Shown piece after piece: positions 16,530-24,878 of a stretch of DNA of 64,000 nt. The position numbers and the translations under genes are program-made. How positions within the stretch are numbered: position 1 is the first letter of the stretch; each line of letters starts with the position of its first letter. The notes below the pieces were generated by a model. That model was not told where the DNA came from, searched no databases, and saw nothing but the letters and a program-made list of their open reading frames with translations. The stretch comes from Micromonospora aurantiaca ATCC 27029 (lineage in GTDB: Bacteria; Actinomycetota; Actinomycetes; Mycobacteriales; Micromonosporaceae): NCBI RefSeq assembly GCF_000145235.1, contig NC_014391.1:3852001-3916000 (forward strand), read 5' to 3'.

Positions 16530-17642
16530 CTACCGGCCCACGTGCTCGGCCACGAACGCGGCCAGCTCGCCCGGCGTCATCGCGCCGACCGCCGCGCCCA
16601 CGTCGGCCAGCCGCTGGGCGGTGGCCCGGTCGTACGCCGGGTCGGCCTCCTCGTCCAGCGCGGCGAGCGCGAGCACGTGCGTGCCCTGCTCCACGAGTTG
16701 CTTCACCGACCGGACCAGACGTCCGGCGTCGCCGCCCTCGTAGAAGTCGGACACCAGCGCGACGATCGACCGGCGCGGGTTCTCCACGAGCTGCGCGCCG
16801 TACGCGACCGCGCGGGCGATGTCGGTACCGCCGCCGAGCTGCACCTTCATCAGCAGCTCCACCGGGTCGTCCACGTCGGAGGTCAGGTCGACCACGTCGG
16901 TGTCGAACGCGACCAGGTGGGTCCGCACGCCGGGCAGCCCCCACAGGCAGGCGGCGGTAACCGCGGCATGGATCACCGAGCCGAGCATCGAGCCGGACTG
17001 GTCCACCAGCAGGATCACCTGCCAGCGGTCCAGGTGGCGGCGGGTACGGGAGAAGAAGTGCGGCTGCCGGACGTGCAGCCGGCGCTCGTCCGGCCGCCAG
17101 TGCGCCAGGTTCGCCCGGATGGTGCGGCGTACGTCGAAGTTGCGGGCCTGCCGGAACCGGCTGGGGCGACGCGCCCGGGGCCCGGAGAACGACTGCCGCA
17201 CCTCCCCTGCCAGCCGCTCGACCAGTTGCCGCACCACCGCCTCGACCAGCTTGCGGGCCAGCCGCAGCACCTGCGGGTCCATCAGGTGCTTGGTGCGTAG
17301 CACCGCGCGCAGCAGCGCCGGGTTCGGCTCGACCCGGGCCAGCACCGCCGGGTCGGTGACGACCTCGTGGATGCCGTACCGCTCGACCGCGTCGCGTTCC
17401 AGCCGCTGCACCGTCTCCTTCGGGAACAGCCGGGTGATCCCGTCCAGCCAGTCCACTGTGGTCAGCGCGGAGGGACCGGATCCGCCGCGCCGCACGTCGC
17501 GGCGGCCGAGTTCCGCGTCCCTGCCGTAGAGCCAGTCCAGCGCGGCGTCCCGGCCGGCCGCCTCGGCAGACAGGCCGCCCAGGCTGTCCTGCGCGGCGTC
17601 GCCGAGTACCAGCCGCCAGCGTTCCCGCATCGGGTCGGTCAC
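16530..17642 (-). CDS. VWA domain protein (CoxE/MoxR-partner type)
   Basis: About 370 residues. The C-terminal half (about 190-365) is a von Willebrand A domain with a complete MIDAS: WQVILLVDQSGSM (DxSxS), GGGTDIARAV (Thr) and LVSDFYEGG (Asp). The N-terminal half is helical (KHLMDPQVLRLARKLVEAVV). VWA proteins of this type pair with MoxR AAA+ ATPases in chaperone-like machines. The GTG start overlaps the preceding DUF5682 stop by 4 nt (GTGA). Confidence 0.9.
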   Translation of the reverse strand: MTDPMRERWRLVLGDAAQDSLGGLSAEAAGRDAALDWLYGRDAELGRRDVRRGGSGPSALTTVDWLDGITRLFPKETVQRLERDAVERYGIHEVVTDPAVLARVEPNPALLRAVLRTKHLMDPQVLRLARKLVEAVVRQLVERLAGEVRQSFSGPRARRPSRFRQARNFDVRRTIRANLAHWRPDERRLHVRQPHFFSRTRRHLDRWQVILLVDQSGSMLGSVIHAAVTAACLWGLPGVRTHLVAFDTDVVDLTSDVDDPVELLMKVQLGGGTDIARAVAYGAQLVENPRRSIVALVSDFYEGGDAGRLVRSVKQLVEQGTHVLALAALDEEADPAYDRATAQRLADVGAAVGAMTPGELAAFVAEHVGR

Positions 17643-20023
17643 GTCCGGTCCCCCTCCCACAGCCCTTCCCGGGTCAGCACCGCGTCGACCCGCTCCTCCA
17701 CCGCGCGGGCGGCGGCCACCAGCAGCGGGTCGGCGTCCAGCCGCAGCAGGTCACCGGGCGGCGCGTCGCCGCCGTGCAGCGCCTGCACGTGCCGGGCCAC
17801 CTCCGCCCGCTCGCGGGGCGGGAACCAGCCGAACGCCTGCCGCAGCGCGGGCAGCGCCACCAGGAAGTCGTGCGCGCCCATCGCGGCGAGCAGTTCGTCC
17901 ACCACTGTGAGCAGCGCCGCGTCGCCGCTGACCACCTCCTCCCGGGCCAGCGCGAACAGCCCGGACAGCCAGTCGCCGAGCGTGTCCGGCGCGGCCACGG
18001 CCCGGACCGCGCGGGCCGCGTCCGGCACGTCCCCCAGCGACCAGGCCAGACCCAGCGCCGCGCCGCGCAGGTCCGGCGGGGCCGCCGGGTCGGCCGCCAC
18101 CCGCCCGGCCACTGCCAGCGCGCCGTCCCGGTCGAGCCCCAGCGCCGGGCCGGCGTGGCGAACCGCGTCCCGGACCGCGACGAGCGCGGTGAGCCGGCCC
18201 GGGTCGGCCGCCGCGGCCGTGGCGCGCACGCCCTCGACGAGCCAGAGCGCCCGGCGTACGGCGGCGGTGATCAACGCGCCCAGCGGGGCGGTCCCGGCGC
18301 TGCCGAGCAGCCCGTCGTGCCGCCACAGCGCCAGCGCCACTGCGAGCGCCCGGCCCAGCGCCCGCAGGTCGGTGACCGCGCCGGTGGCACGGGCGATCGC
18401 GGTGAGCGTCCGGGTGGAGTGCTCGGGCAGCCCGGCCAGCGCAGTGTCGAACAGCGTCGTGGCGAGCGCGTCGACGTCCGCGCCGAGCAGCGTCACCCGC
18501 TCCTCGATCCGGGCGGTGACGGCGTCCAGCACGGTCGGCCCGTACCCGCCCGCCTCGATCACCCGGGCGAGCCGGTCCGCCGACGGCGCGGGCGACCAGC
18601 GTTCGGTGAGCAGCGCGTCCGCGCCCACCCGGGGGCCGCGTTCCCGGACGTGACCGGGTACGTCGAGCAGCCGCAGCCGGTGCAGCAGGCGGCTGCGGGC
18701 CAGGTCGCCGGCGACTGTCAGGTCCAGCTCGGCCGCCTCGTGCGGATCGATCCGGTGGCGTTCCAGCTCGGCGTCGACGTCGTGCACGAGCGGCGGCAGC
18801 GGCGTGTCCGGGTGCAGGCGGCCCACCCGGTCGCCGCTGAGCGCGGCCACCATCTCCACCACCACCGGGTGGGCACCTGGTGCCAGCATGCCCCGGGTCG
18901 CCCACGGCAGCGGCTGGTCGAGCGCGTCGGTGACCAGTGCGGACACCAGCCCGTCGAGCACGTCGACCCGGCCCGGGTGGGCGTGGCCGCGCAGCCGGGC
19001 CAGGCCGCCGGCCATGCTCCGGGCGGCGATCAGGTCGGCGGTGGAGACGGGCTGCCGCCGGGCACGCAGCCGGGCCGCCACCGCCTCGGTGAGCGCCTCC
19101 GCGGCCCGGCGCGGGCCGTCCTCCCAGACCCGCTGGTAGTACGCCGGTGACGGCATCCCGGACTGGTAGCCGACGAACGCGTCCAGGCGCCGGAACGAGT
19201 ACGGCACGAGGTAGCTGCCCGCCACCGCGTCCGGAGCCGGGGCGGGCACCTCCGGCCAGTCGTCCTCCTCCGGTCCGGTGCCGTCCGGGCCCGTGCCGTA
19301 AGGGCCGGTGCCGTAAGGGCCGGTGCCGTAAGGGCCGGTGCCGTGCCGATCGGCGCCGTCCGGGCCGACGGTCAGCCGGACCAGGGCGGGACGGTGGAAG
19401 CCGCCGGTCACCACCAGCACCGGGCGGCCGGCGGCCCGGCGGCGGGCGGCGCGTACCCAGCGGGCCATGTACGCCTCCCGGGCGGTGTCGTCAGCCCCGG
19501 CGGCCGACTCGCCCCGCAGCACGTCGAAGTACGTGTCCAGGCGCTCGGCCAGCCCGTCGTCCGGGCCGATCTCGAACAGGTGGTCCCAGAGCGCGTCCAC
19601 GTTGTCCACGGCGAGCGTGGCGCACAGCCGGCGCACCGCCTCGGCGTACCGCTGGTCGGCGTCGGCGTACCGGTTGGCGCGGTCGGACAGCGCGGGATGC
19701 CACGCGGGCAGGTCGATGAAGCGCAGCTGCGCGCCCACCTCCCGCCCGGCGGTCAGCGCCACCCACTCCGGCGAGTACGCGCAGAACGGGCTCCAGGAGG
19801 CGTGCCGCCGGGTGCCGTCGCGGTGCGCGGTGAACACGGCGATCGGCAGCTCGTGGTCTCCCAGCAGCTCGTCCATCCGCCCGTTCAGGTCCGCCGGCCC
19901 CTCCACCAGCACGTACGCCGGGCGCAGCCGCGCCACCGTGGCCGCGACCAGCCGGGCGCAGGCCGGGCTGTGGTGCCGGACGCCGAGGAACGTGACGCCG
20001 CCGGGCGCCTCGGTGGCGCTCAC
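17639..20023 (-). CDS. DUF5682 family protein
   Basis: A 794-residue soluble protein. It starts with FLGVRHHSPACARLVAATV and YVLVEGPADLNGRMDELL, which define DUF5682. The paired His and the VEGP glutamate recall the EreA/TraB-like hydrolase fold, but that link is only my pattern comparison. A strand-rich N-terminal domain (about 1-260) ends in a variable Gly-Thr-Pro-Tyr repeat, and a long helical C-terminal region follows. No function is established. The GTG start overlaps the MoxR stop by 4 nt. Confidence 0.88.
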   Translation of the reverse strand: MSATEAPGGVTFLGVRHHSPACARLVAATVARLRPAYVLVEGPADLNGRMDELLGDHELPIAVFTAHRDGTRRHASWSPFCAYSPEWVALTAGREVGAQLRFIDLPAWHPALSDRANRYADADQRYAEAVRRLCATLAVDNVDALWDHLFEIGPDDGLAERLDTYFDVLRGESAAGADDTAREAYMARWVRAARRRAAGRPVLVVTGGFHRPALVRLTVGPDGADRHGTGPYGTGPYGTGPYGTGPDGTGPEEDDWPEVPAPAPDAVAGSYLVPYSFRRLDAFVGYQSGMPSPAYYQRVWEDGPRRAAEALTEAVAARLRARRQPVSTADLIAARSMAGGLARLRGHAHPGRVDVLDGLVSALVTDALDQPLPWATRGMLAPGAHPVVVEMVAALSGDRVGRLHPDTPLPPLVHDVDAELERHRIDPHEAAELDLTVAGDLARSRLLHRLRLLDVPGHVRERGPRVGADALLTERWSPAPSADRLARVIEAGGYGPTVLDAVTARIEERVTLLGADVDALATTLFDTALAGLPEHSTRTLTAIARATGAVTDLRALGRALAVALALWRHDGLLGSAGTAPLGALITAAVRRALWLVEGVRATAAAADPGRLTALVAVRDAVRHAGPALGLDRDGALAVAGRVAADPAAPPDLRGAALGLAWSLGDVPDAARAVRAVAAPDTLGDWLSGLFALAREEVVSGDAALLTVVDELLAAMGAHDFLVALPALRQAFGWFPPRERAEVARHVQALHGGDAPPGDLLRLDADPLLVAAARAVEERVDAVLTREGLWEGDRT
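19296..19340. repeat. in-frame 15-bp tandem repeat, three exact copies
   Basis: Three exact copies of CCGTAAGGGCCGGTG with a variant copy on each side. On the coding strand it encodes repeated G-T-G-P-Y inside the DUF5682 protein, so copy number changes keep the frame. Confidence 0.9.
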
Positions 20024-21123
20024 CCGGGCAGCAGGTGCCGGGCGTCGTGCACCGCCCGCCACTGCGCGCCGGAGCGGCGGGACACCTGCTGCTCCAGGTA
20101 GCGCCGCAGCCGGGCCAGGTCCTCCGCGTCGTCCTTCGCGGCGGTGCCGGCCAGGCAGGCGACCAGGTCGGCGGCGTCGCCGGACTCGCCGCGCAGGAAC
20201 CAGCCGCGCAGCCCGACCGCGTGCGCCACCGACACCGCCTCCGCGGTGCTCATCACCGCCGACAGCCGCTCCATCGCGTCGCCGCGTTCGGTGATGCCGG
20301 TCCGCAGCTCCCGGAACGTGGTGACCAGCACCTCCAGCAGGTCCCGCCGGGGCGGCGCGGTCACGCCGGAGCGGCGCAGCAATTCGCCCGCCTCGGCCTC
20401 GACCAGTTCCAGCTCGGTGCCGAGGTCGGGGATCGGGAAGACGGTCTCGAAGTTGAACCGCCGCTTGAGGGCGGCGCTCATCTCGTTGACGCCCCGGTCC
20501 CGGGTGTTCGCGGTGGCGATCACGTTGAAGCCCTCGCGGGCGAACACCATGGCGTCGGTGCCCGGCAGCTCCGGAACGGCGAGCACCCGGTCCGACAGCG
20601 GGGAGAGCAGGCAGTCCTGCACCTCCAGCGGGCAGCGGGTGATCTCCTCGAAGCGGACCACCCGTCCCTCGGCCATGCCGCGCAGCAGCGGCGCCGGCAC
20701 CAGCGCGCGCGGCGACGGGCCGTCGGCGACCAGCAGCGCGTAGTTCCACGAGTAGCGGATCTGGTCCTCGGTGGTGGCCGCGCCGCCCTGGATGGTCAGC
20801 GTGGAGTCGCCGCTGACAGCGGCGGCGAGCAGCTCCGACAGCAGCGACTTGGCGGTGCCGGGTTCGCCGACGAGCATCAGGCCGCGGCTGGTCGCCAGCG
20901 CCACAAGCGCCCGGTCGATGAGCGACGGGTCGCCGACGAACTTGCGCCGGACCCCGGCGGCCGGGTCGCCGAGGATGAACCGGCGGGCGGCGCGCAGGCT
21001 CAGCCGCCAGCCCGGCGGGCGCGGGTCGCTGTCGTCGGCGGCCAGCGCGGCCAGCTCGTCGGCGTACCGCACCTCGGCCGGGGGACGCTGGGCCCGCTCG
21101 GCGGCCGGATCGAGCGCGGTCAC
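20020..21123 (-). CDS. MoxR-type AAA+ ATPase
   Basis: A 367-residue ATPase with Walker A GEPGTAKS (about 87-94), Walker B VVRFEEI, sensor-1 region NVIATANTRDRGVNEMS and arginine-finger region ALKRRFNFETVFPIPD. The organisation is that of the MoxR clade, whose members remodel or load partner complexes together with VWA proteins. The GTG start overlaps the WGR-DUF4132 stop by 4 nt (GTGA), and its own stop overlaps the DUF5682 start. It is the presumed motor of the operon. Confidence 0.92.
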   Translation of the reverse strand: MTALDPAAERAQRPPAEVRYADELAALAADDSDPRPPGWRLSLRAARRFILGDPAAGVRRKFVGDPSLIDRALVALATSRGLMLVGEPGTAKSLLSELLAAAVSGDSTLTIQGGAATTEDQIRYSWNYALLVADGPSPRALVPAPLLRGMAEGRVVRFEEITRCPLEVQDCLLSPLSDRVLAVPELPGTDAMVFAREGFNVIATANTRDRGVNEMSAALKRRFNFETVFPIPDLGTELELVEAEAGELLRRSGVTAPPRRDLLEVLVTTFRELRTGITERGDAMERLSAVMSTAEAVSVAHAVGLRGWFLRGESGDAADLVACLAGTAAKDDAEDLARLRRYLEQQVSRRSGAQWRAVHDARHLLPG

Positions 21124-24100
21124 CGGGTCACCTCCGCCAGGTCGCGCAGCACCTCGGAGAGGGTGACGTCGTCGAGGTCGCCGAGGCGGACCTTGCCGCC
21201 GCGCTGGAACCAGTCGCCGCGCGGCACGTCGTTCACCCAGATCGCCTCGATCTTCTGGTCCGGGAACATGTCCACCACCCCGACCGCGATGCCGGGGTCG
21301 AGGTCGATCACCACGGCCCGGCCGCCGGGGGCCTCGCGCTCCAGCCAGCTCTGGATGCCGGCGTCCTGCGGCATGCCGCGCCGCCAGCCCCGCCGTTCCA
21401 GGCTGAGCAGCCGCCCGGCCGGGACCGTGACACCCGCGTGCCGCCGCAGCAGCGTCTCCGCGCGCTCGGCCGCGTCCAGCCGGTACACCTCGCGGCCGAG
21501 CTGCGGGAACGGCTGGAGGATCTCGTAGTCGGCGAACACCTCCGCCCAGGCCGGCACCGCCGCGCCGAGGCTCAGCGGGTGCGCGATGGTCACAGTGGCG
21601 TCGTCCGGCAGCGTGTACGTCTCGTCGTCGACGTCGGCGAGCGTGCGGTCCTCGGCGACCCGGAACGCGGTGACCACCTGACCGGCGTCGTCCACAGTGG
21701 CCCAGACCAGCCGGCGGACGACGTGCCAGAGCAGCGGGTGGGACAGGAAGTAGCGGCGGAAGTCGGCGGCCGGCCAGCGCCGCCCGGTCACCATGGCCGC
21801 CTCGAAGCGGCGGATCTGGTCGGCGGCGAGCGTGCGCACGTCCTTCTTCAGGCCGGCGAAGCGCTTGTGCGCGGCGGGCGCCAGCGTGGCGTCGTCCCGG
21901 GCGCCGGGCTTGGGCAGGTCCTTGCGGCGGGCGCCGGAGCCGTCCACCACGTACGGCTTGAGCTGCTCGTCGAAGCCGACTGTGAACCGGCGCGGCCCGT
22001 AGTCGAGGACGAGGCTGCCGTCGGCGTCCAGCCCGAGGTCGGGCACCAGGCGGTCGCCGAGCTGCTCGGGCGTCAGGCCCAGCCCGTCGGCGACCTCGGT
22101 CACCTTGCGCGCCGCCTGTTCCCGCAGGCCCCGGAACTTCACCTTCTGCGAGATGCCGTAGAGGTGCATCAGCGCCACGTCGGTGCCGATCTGCGCCAGC
22201 ACCTCCAGGCCGGTCACCGCCCGGGTGTGCTGGCTCTCGCCCGGCCAGGCCCGCACCAGCGGCGCGAGCCGCCGCGCGGTCGAGTCGTCGCCGAGCAGCC
22301 CCAGCGCGGTGAACGCCCAGCCGTCCTTCGAGGGCGCACCGGCGCTCTGCCAGCTCTCGAACAGCGCCCAGGCGAACTCCGCCAGGGAGTCGGTGTCGCA
22401 CGCCGCGCGGACGACCTCCACCCCCGGGTACGGCTCGCCGGGCGGGGAGATGGCGAGCATGGTGCAGAGGTGACGGACCGCGTCGGCAGGCAGCGCGGCG
22501 GAGCGGTCCCGCAGCAGCACCTGCGGCAGCACCGCCGGGTCCAGCCACGCCGGCAGGCTCGGCATCCGGGCCGGGAGCTGGGCCAGCGGGTCCGCGTCGA
22601 GCATCGCCGTCGCGGCGGCGAGCGCCTCCTCGCCGTGCTCCCGGGCCACACCGAGGAGCACACCACGGTGCTCCGCGGCGACCAGCCGCAGCGCCCGCTC
22701 GGCGGCCCGGCGACGCGGGCCGGGCTCGCCCAGGGCCGCAGGCAGCAGCGCCCGCACGGCGTACTCCGGGTGCCGCCGCAGCCAGGCGCGGGCGACCGGG
22801 CGGCCCGTCTTGAGCCGGTCGAGCCAGTCGGCCATCAGGTCGGCGACCTCACCGTCGGTGTACGGCAGCAGCACCTCGCCGACGCTCTTCGGCGCGGTGC
22901 GGGCCAGGTGCAGGGCGGCGGGCAGCGCGTCCAGCTCGTACCGGCCGGCGAGGCGGGACATCCACTCGTCGGCTCCCCAGGACTCGTCGGGCCGCCAGGA
23001 CGGCAGCAGCGGCCGGGCCAGCTCCTCGGTGGCCCGGACGAAGAAGTGGATCGCCTCGTACGATCCGGCCCGCCCGGCGGCGACCTCGGCGGCCAACACG
23101 CTCAGGTCGTCGCCCCGCCACCAGCCGGACCAGCCGGGCACGATCGCGGCCCACCGCTCCCGCTCCCCCGGCAGCCAGGCCGTCGCGGACCCGGTGGGCC
23201 GGTTCAACCCGCCCACCACAGGCGGGTCGGCTCGTGGGCGCCGGACCGTCCAGGGCGGCGTCACCAGCACCGGCGGCAGCCGGTCCGGCGCGGCGACCGG
23301 CAACGCGGACGCGTCGTCGCGGATCCGCTCGACCCGTTCCCGCCGCGCCGGATCAAGCATCGGCAGCGCCGCCTCGACGGCGGCCGGGTTGGCCAGCACG
23401 TGCGCGCGCAACAGGGTGGCGGCCTCCCGCGCGGCCGGGCTGCGCCCCTCGGCGGCCGCGGACACCAGGCGCACGCCGCGCACCGGGAAGCGGCGCAGCA
23501 TCTCCGTCATGGCGGGCGGGACGTACTTACGGTCCAGCCGGTCGAGCAGCGCCGCCATCGGCTCGTCACCGGGCAGGGCGGCCAGCAGTGACACCAGCCG
23601 CTGCCGCGCGTCCGCGCCGACGTGTTCGTCGTCGAACCACCCGGCCAGCACCGGCGCGATCGGCGGCCCGACCGCCGCGGTGGCGGTGACGATCGGCGCC
23701 TGGTCGTACATCAGCCGGTAGACCTGCAGGTGCCCGGCGAGGGTGTGGATCGCGTCCACGTCGTCGACTGCGCCGAGCAGCAGTTCCGCGAGCAACGGAC
23801 CCCCCTCGCGCGCCACGTCGGCGACGTCCTGGGCCACCCACTCCCGCTCGGTCGGCAGCAGGAACGAGGTGACCACCCGCGCCGCCAGCGGACCGGACCG
23901 GTACGGGACCAGCGCGGCGCGGGCCGCGGCGTAGTCGTCGTCGCCAGCGGCGGAGAGATGCGCGCGGACCCGGCGTAGCACCCCCTGGCGCAGGCGCCAG
24001 TGGCCGTAGTTGTGCGCCTTGTTCACCTCGGCGCGGCCCAGCGAAAGCGGAGACGCCGACCCGGTGGCCGCCACGGTGATCTGCTCGGTCGCGGCGACCG

Positions 24101-24803
24101 CCGCGCCGACCGGGCCGAGATCGGCGGCCAGCAGGTCGGCGAGCGCCACCCCCTGCTGGTCGCGCGCGTGATAGCCGAGCGCCACGGCCACTGCCGCCAC
24201 CAGCGCGGCCCCGCCCAGCGGACCGGGCTGGCCGTCGAGGTAGCCGCGCAGCGCCGGACCCAGCTCCGGATCGTCGGTGGCCCGTGCGGTGGCGGCGACC
24301 GGTGCGGCCACCGAGTCCAGCACCTTGCGGCCGGCGGCGCGGCCCTTCGCGGCGCTCGGCAGGCCCGGGCCGGGTGTGCCGCCCCGGCGCGGGACCAGCA
24401 TCCGCCGCCAGGCGGCCGGAACCTCGAACGCGTCCTCGTCCGGCAGCTCGCCGGCTTGCGATGTGGCCGACGGCGCCCCGGCCGGGACGCTACCGGCCGA
24501 ACCGGCGGCGGCCGGATCGGTACCGGCCGTTTCCGGGTCGCGGCTCGGCGCAGCCGGCTCGACGGCGGGCGTTCCGGTGTGCCCGGCGGAGGGCGCGGCT
24601 GTCGTCTCGGCGTACCCCTTGCGCAGTTTCTCCGCGATCAGCCGGTCGGCGTGCGCGGCGGCCTCGGCCGGCGAACCCAGTTCCTTGACCTGGGTGCGGC
24701 CCTGCGCGCCGATCGATCCATAGCGGACCGTCACCGTCGCGTCGCTCTGCCCGACCTCCCAGAACTTGGCCGAACCGCCGCCCACGAACTCGAATCTGCG
24801 CAC
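21120..24803 (-). CDS. WGR domain and DUF4132 protein
   Basis: A 1227-residue protein. A WGR domain occupies about 1-75 (FWEVGQSDATVTVRYGSIG, GRTQVKELGSPAEAAAHADR); WGR modules are found in PARPs and in proteins tied to nucleic acid or conflict functions. A disordered Ala/Pro/Thr/Gly segment spans about 75-130. A very large alpha-helical, HEAT-like region follows, and the C-terminus (about 920-1220) matches DUF4132 (DLPKPGARDDATLA, FRRYFLSHPLLWHVVRRLVW). AAGGAG precedes the GTG start. It is first in the operon and probably its largest scaffold or effector subunit; the activity is unknown. Confidence 0.9.
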   Translation of the reverse strand: MRRFEFVGGGSAKFWEVGQSDATVTVRYGSIGAQGRTQVKELGSPAEAAAHADRLIAEKLRKGYAETTAAPSAGHTGTPAVEPAAPSRDPETAGTDPAAAGSAGSVPAGAPSATSQAGELPDEDAFEVPAAWRRMLVPRRGGTPGPGLPSAAKGRAAGRKVLDSVAAPVAATARATDDPELGPALRGYLDGQPGPLGGAALVAAVAVALGYHARDQQGVALADLLAADLGPVGAAVAATEQITVAATGSASPLSLGRAEVNKAHNYGHWRLRQGVLRRVRAHLSAAGDDDYAAARAALVPYRSGPLAARVVTSFLLPTEREWVAQDVADVAREGGPLLAELLLGAVDDVDAIHTLAGHLQVYRLMYDQAPIVTATAAVGPPIAPVLAGWFDDEHVGADARQRLVSLLAALPGDEPMAALLDRLDRKYVPPAMTEMLRRFPVRGVRLVSAAAEGRSPAAREAATLLRAHVLANPAAVEAALPMLDPARRERVERIRDDASALPVAAPDRLPPVLVTPPWTVRRPRADPPVVGGLNRPTGSATAWLPGERERWAAIVPGWSGWWRGDDLSVLAAEVAAGRAGSYEAIHFFVRATEELARPLLPSWRPDESWGADEWMSRLAGRYELDALPAALHLARTAPKSVGEVLLPYTDGEVADLMADWLDRLKTGRPVARAWLRRHPEYAVRALLPAALGEPGPRRRAAERALRLVAAEHRGVLLGVAREHGEEALAAATAMLDADPLAQLPARMPSLPAWLDPAVLPQVLLRDRSAALPADAVRHLCTMLAISPPGEPYPGVEVVRAACDTDSLAEFAWALFESWQSAGAPSKDGWAFTALGLLGDDSTARRLAPLVRAWPGESQHTRAVTGLEVLAQIGTDVALMHLYGISQKVKFRGLREQAARKVTEVADGLGLTPEQLGDRLVPDLGLDADGSLVLDYGPRRFTVGFDEQLKPYVVDGSGARRKDLPKPGARDDATLAPAAHKRFAGLKKDVRTLAADQIRRFEAAMVTGRRWPAADFRRYFLSHPLLWHVVRRLVWATVDDAGQVVTAFRVAEDRTLADVDDETYTLPDDATVTIAHPLSLGAAVPAWAEVFADYEILQPFPQLGREVYRLDAAERAETLLRRHAGVTVPAGRLLSLERRGWRRGMPQDAGIQSWLEREAPGGRAVVIDLDPGIAVGVVDMFPDQKIEAIWVNDVPRGDWFQRGGKVRLGDLDDVTLSEVLRDLAEVTR

Positions 24804-24878
24804 ACCGTCTCCTTGATCGCCCGCAGTGTGCGGGGACCATAACCGGCCCCACCGACACCCGCGACGCCGCCGGGCGCG

